Shown here in pieces: positions 6,365-9,027 of a DNA stretch of 9,027 nt; position 1 is the stretch's first letter, and every line of letters begins with the position of its first letter. The notes under the pieces are model-generated. The model ran no database searches. It saw only the letters and a list, made by a program, of their open reading frames with translations, and was not told the origin of the DNA. The stretch lies in assembly GCA_013002105.1 (NCBI GenBank), contig JABDKS010001061.1, positions 1 through 9,027 of the forward strand. Direction: 5' to 3'. The stretch comes from Pirellulaceae bacterium. Its GTDB lineage: Bacteria > Planctomycetota > Planctomycetia > Pirellulales > Pirellulaceae. The position numbers and the translations under genes were made by a program.

Positions 6365-8857
6365 ATGACTTACCCCCATTTGACGCAGATCGTTACACGT
6401 TCAATTTGGACGATCAGTCTGCTAGTCGGCTCCGCTTACGCCGCCGAGATACGAATCTTGCCTCCATCGTTCACGTTGCATGGATCCGAAGGCCGTCAAC
6501 AAATGTCGGTCACATCGGTCCATGGCGACCAGATCGCTGCAACGATGGCGGACAATGCCATCGAATGGACATCAAGTGATACCGATGTGGTTGTGATTGA
6601 CGATGGTGTGGCAGTCGCAGTGGGCGATGGCCAAGCCGTGATTACCGCGAAGACAGAAAACGCAACGGCAACCGCAAATGTCACAGTCGCCGACACCAAA
6701 AGCACGCACTCGTGGAGCTTTCGTAACGACGTTCAGTCGGTCCTTTCGCGTGTCGGCTGCAACACGGGAGCATGCCATGGCGCACTCGCGGGCAAAGGCG
6801 GCTTTCGACTCTCGCTGCGCGGATACGACCCGCAGGCTGATTTCATGGCAATCACGCGTGAAGCTCGCGGACGTCGAGTCGAACTTTCTGACCCGGGCCG
6901 TAGCCTGATCCTGGCAAAACCCACTGGCGCGCTACCCCATAAAGGCGGCCTAAAGCTTGACCCGGAATCGCGCGACTATCGCGTCATTGCTCAATGGATC
7001 GCCAATGGTGCTCGAGGTCCCAGCGATGACGACGCGACATTGAAACGAATCAGTGTCTATCCCGAAACGGCATTACTGACGACCGGTGATCAATCGCGTG
7101 TGCTGGTCAACGCACACTACGACGACGGACGCGTGGTGGACGTGACGCACTGGTCACGTTTTTCCGCCACCGATGAAACGATTGCCAGTGTTGCCGACGA
7201 CGGTGTCGTGTCGGTTCGAGGGAGTGGCGAAGGAGCGGTGTTGGTCTGGTTTGGCAGTAAAGTGGCGCTCGCACGAATGACAGTCCCGTATCCAAACGAC
7301 ATTCCGCCGGAGGTCTACACGTCGGCACCACGTCGCAATTTCATCGACGACTTGAATCTTCAACAGCTTCAAACCCTTCGCCTGCGTCCATCTCCTCGAT
7401 GTGACGACGAAGCGTTCGTACGTCGATCGACGCTTGACACGATTGGTCGGCTGCCGACTCCGCAGGAACGCTCCGAATTTCTCGCCGACGACGCGACGAC
7501 ACGACGTGACCAATACATCGAACGCCTGCTCGCCAGTGAAGATTTCGTGGACTACTGGACGTATCGCTGGTGTGACATGCTGTTGATCAACGGCACACGA
7601 TTGCGCCCGATCGCTGTGAAGTCGTATTATCAGTGGGTTCACGAATCCGTTCGAGAAAACAAACCTTGGGATGATTTCGTCCGCGAAATACTGACAGCAA
7701 CAGGCGGCAGCGACAAAAACGGCGCCACCAACTTTTATGCGCTGCATCAATCCCCCGAGGACATGACCGAAAACGCTTGCCAGGCATTTCTGGGTCTTTC
7801 GATCGGCTGTGCAAAGTGCCATAACCATCCGCTGGAGAAATGGACCAACGATCAGTATTACTCGATGGCAAACCTATTCGCACGCGTGCGAGCCAAGGGC
7901 TGGGGCGGCGACGGTCGCAACGGAGACGGATTGCGGACACTCTTTGTGTCCAGCAGTGGCGACTTGATCCAGCCCAATCGCGGCAAACCGCAGCCACCCG
8001 CCCCGTTGGACGCTGCCCCCTTGGAGTTCGACGACCCCAGCGATCGGCGCGTCGCATTGGCCGATTGGTTAACTGATCCAGAGAATCCGTACTTCGCACG
8101 CTCGATCGCCAACCGCGTCTGGGCCAACTTCTTTGGTCGCGGGCTTGTCGAACAGGTCGATGATCTGCGACTGAGCAATCCCGCCACCAGCGAGCCACTG
8201 TTGACTGCGGCGGCGCAACACGTCGTCGACGCGGAATTCAATCTCAAGCGACTGATGCGAACGATCTTGCAAAGCGAAACATATCAACGCAGCAGCGAAC
8301 CGTTGGCACAGAACCGTTACGAACACAAGTACTTGAGCCGGTATTATCCACGCCGATTGATGGCCGAAGTACTACTGGACGCGATCGACCAAACGCTTGG
8401 AACGGTGACGGTCTTTGACGAAGTTGCGTTTCCGGGCGCTGACAAACAGAAAACCGATTTCTACCAGAAAGGCACACGAGCAATCGAATTATACGATGCT
8501 GCTGTGAACTCGTATTTCCTGAAAACTTTCGGCCGCAACCCACGCGAGATCACCTGCGAATGCGAACGAAGCGCGGAACCAAGCATGGTGCAAGTGTTGC
8601 ATCTGTCGAACGGTGAAACACTGAATCCAAAACTCGCCGCCCCAGAAAGTTTGATCTCGCGGTTGATCAAAGATGACGCGGACAACCAAGCCGTGATCAA
8701 AGCGATCTTTGTAGCCGCCCTGGCAAGAGAACCGACCGACGCGGAACTGAAAAAGTTCTTGACGATCACTGCCGAATACGGTGACGACCGAGCTACCGCG
8801 CTGCAAGACGTCGCGTGGAGCGTGCTGACAAGTACCGAATTTGCCTTCAACCATTGA
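6365..8857 (+). CDS. Exported Ig-like, DUF1549 and DUF1553 domain cytochrome-type protein
   Basis: An 830-residue planctomycete cytochrome-type protein. The ATG at 6365 gives a Sec signal peptide (core WTISLLVGSAYA, cleavage probably after A26); a longer frame from 6257 overlaps the DUF1501 gene and lacks a signal. Domains in order: Ig-like BIG2 at about 28-110; a short cytochrome-c-like segment at about 118-215 with CNTGACH at 132-138 (a CX4CH motif); a second BIG2 at about 225-308; DUF1549 (PSCyt2, PF07583) at about 326-510 with CAKCHNHP at 482-489 (a standard CXXCH haem motif); and DUF1553 (PSD1, PF07587) at about 553-811 with NRVWANFFGRGLVEQVDD at 583-600 and CECERSAEP at 731-739. The two CH motifs suggest up to two covalently bound haems, attached outside the cytoplasm, so a redox or electron-transfer role is inferred. 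No member of this family has a proven function. Its close spacing after the DUF1501 gene indicates one transcript. Confidence 0.93.
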   Translation: MTYPHLTQIVTRSIWTISLLVGSAYAAEIRILPPSFTLHGSEGRQQMSVTSVHGDQIAATMADNAIEWTSSDTDVVVIDDGVAVAVGDGQAVITAKTENATATANVTVADTKSTHSWSFRNDVQSVLSRVGCNTGACHGALAGKGGFRLSLRGYDPQADFMAITREARGRRVELSDPGRSLILAKPTGALPHKGGLKLDPESRDYRVIAQWIANGARGPSDDDATLKRISVYPETALLTTGDQSRVLVNAHYDDGRVVDVTHWSRFSATDETIASVADDGVVSVRGSGEGAVLVWFGSKVALARMTVPYPNDIPPEVYTSAPRRNFIDDLNLQQLQTLRLRPSPRCDDEAFVRRSTLDTIGRLPTPQERSEFLADDATTRRDQYIERLLASEDFVDYWTYRWCDMLLINGTRLRPIAVKSYYQWVHESVRENKPWDDFVREILTATGGSDKNGATNFYALHQSPEDMTENACQAFLGLSIGCAKCHNHPLEKWTNDQYYSMANLFARVRAKGWGGDGRNGDGLRTLFVSSSGDLIQPNRGKPQPPAPLDAAPLEFDDPSDRRVALADWLTDPENPYFARSIANRVWANFFGRGLVEQVDDLRLSNPATSEPLLTAAAQHVVDAEFNLKRLMRTILQSETYQRSSEPLAQNRYEHKYLSRYYPRRLMAEVLLDAIDQTLGTVTVFDEVAFPGADKQKTDFYQKGTRAIELYDAAVNSYFLKTFGRNPREITCECERSAEPSMVQVLHLSNGETLNPKLAAPESLISRLIKDDADNQAVIKAIFVAALAREPTDAELKKFLTITAEYGDDRATALQDVAWSVLTSTEFAFNH

Positions 8858-8927
8858 AACCATTCGGCCCTTGGCGATGTGAACGCTGCGGGCTGCCCCA
8901 AAATCTAAATCCAACGTTTTCAACCGC
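8858..8927. other. Intergenic gap within probable operon
   Basis: A 70-bp gap between the cytochrome-type gene and the next plus-strand gene. No T-run terminator hairpin, Shine-Dalgarno sequence or clear promoter was found, so continued transcription into the next gene is likely. Confidence 0.45.
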
Positions 8928-9027
8928 ATGCTGCGTCAAAACCCACCCATCAAAATGCGATCCACCCTGCTCGCCCTGCCCTGGATCATCGCTTCGGTTG
9001 TCACGTCGAACTGTGTCGCGGCTGAAC
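8928..9027 (+). CDS. 5' end of an exported protein, cut by window edge
   Basis: An open frame starting at ATG 8928 that runs off the window; 33 residues are visible. It reads as a signal peptide: a basic start (MLRQNPPIKMR), a hydrophobic core (LLALPWIIASVV) and a likely signal peptidase I site after VAA at residues 30-32. An in-frame ATG at 8955 (residue 10) would give a shorter, equally good signal peptide. Nothing of the mature protein is visible, so its family cannot be named. Its position 70 bp after the cytochrome-type gene on the same strand suggests a third exported member of the operon. In related operons this place is often held by another exported protein such as a PPC-domain, WD40 or cytochrome-type protein; that is expectation from memory, not something seen here. 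Confidence 0.65.
   Translation, partial: MLRQNPPIKMRSTLLALPWIIASVVTSNCVAAE

Noticed and set aside
9000..9014. Possible lipoprotein signal (TSNC) in the partial gene
   Set aside because: Asn just before the Cys and no Leu-type residue at -3 do not fit a lipobox; a signal peptidase I site after VAA is more convincing.

Overview
The window reads as a chromosomal stretch from a planctomycete, most likely of the Pirellulaceae (Rhodopirellula-like). The evidence is a moderately GC-rich sequence (by eye in the mid-50s percent), a protein set that is almost a signature of that phylum (DUF1501 protein, DUF1549/DUF1553 'planctomycete cytochrome' protein with bacterial Ig-like domains, secreted PQQ-type beta-propeller, secreted HEAT/TPR protein), many predicted export signals and few Shine-Dalgarno sequences. 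No RNA genes, insertion sequences, CRISPR arrays or phage genes were seen.

Layout. (1) Positions 66-3293, plus strand: a likely two-gene operon with 18 bp between genes. It encodes an exported helical-repeat (HEAT-like plus TPR) protein and an exported PQQ-like beta-propeller protein that seems to use a non-ATG start. (2) Positions 3318-4589, minus strand: two genes facing that operon, a class I SAM-dependent methyltransferase (upstream) and a 119-residue hydrophobic membrane protein (downstream). The membrane protein gene converges on the propeller gene with only 24 bp between stop codons. (3) Positions 4590-4977: a divergent intergenic region that must hold promoters for both directions. 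It contains a small cluster of AATCG repeats on the plus-strand side. (4) Positions 4978-9027, plus strand: an operon of a Tat-exported DUF1501 protein, then 10 bp later a large Sec-exported protein with two Ig-like domains, a CX4CH motif, a CXXCH motif, DUF1549 and DUF1553. After a 70-bp gap comes the 5' end of a third exported protein cut by the window edge.

How the genes may work together. DUF1501 and DUF1549/DUF1553 proteins co-occur in large numbers in planctomycete genomes and have no established biochemical role. Here they appear to be made together but sent through different export routes, which fits one folded, possibly metal-containing partner and one protein given covalent haem outside the cytoplasm. 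This operon is the best candidate for an undescribed system, although the family pair itself is common in planctomycetes. The first operon gives two scaffold-type exported proteins (solenoid and propeller) with no visible catalytic domain. The methyltransferase and the small membrane protein show no obvious link to either operon.
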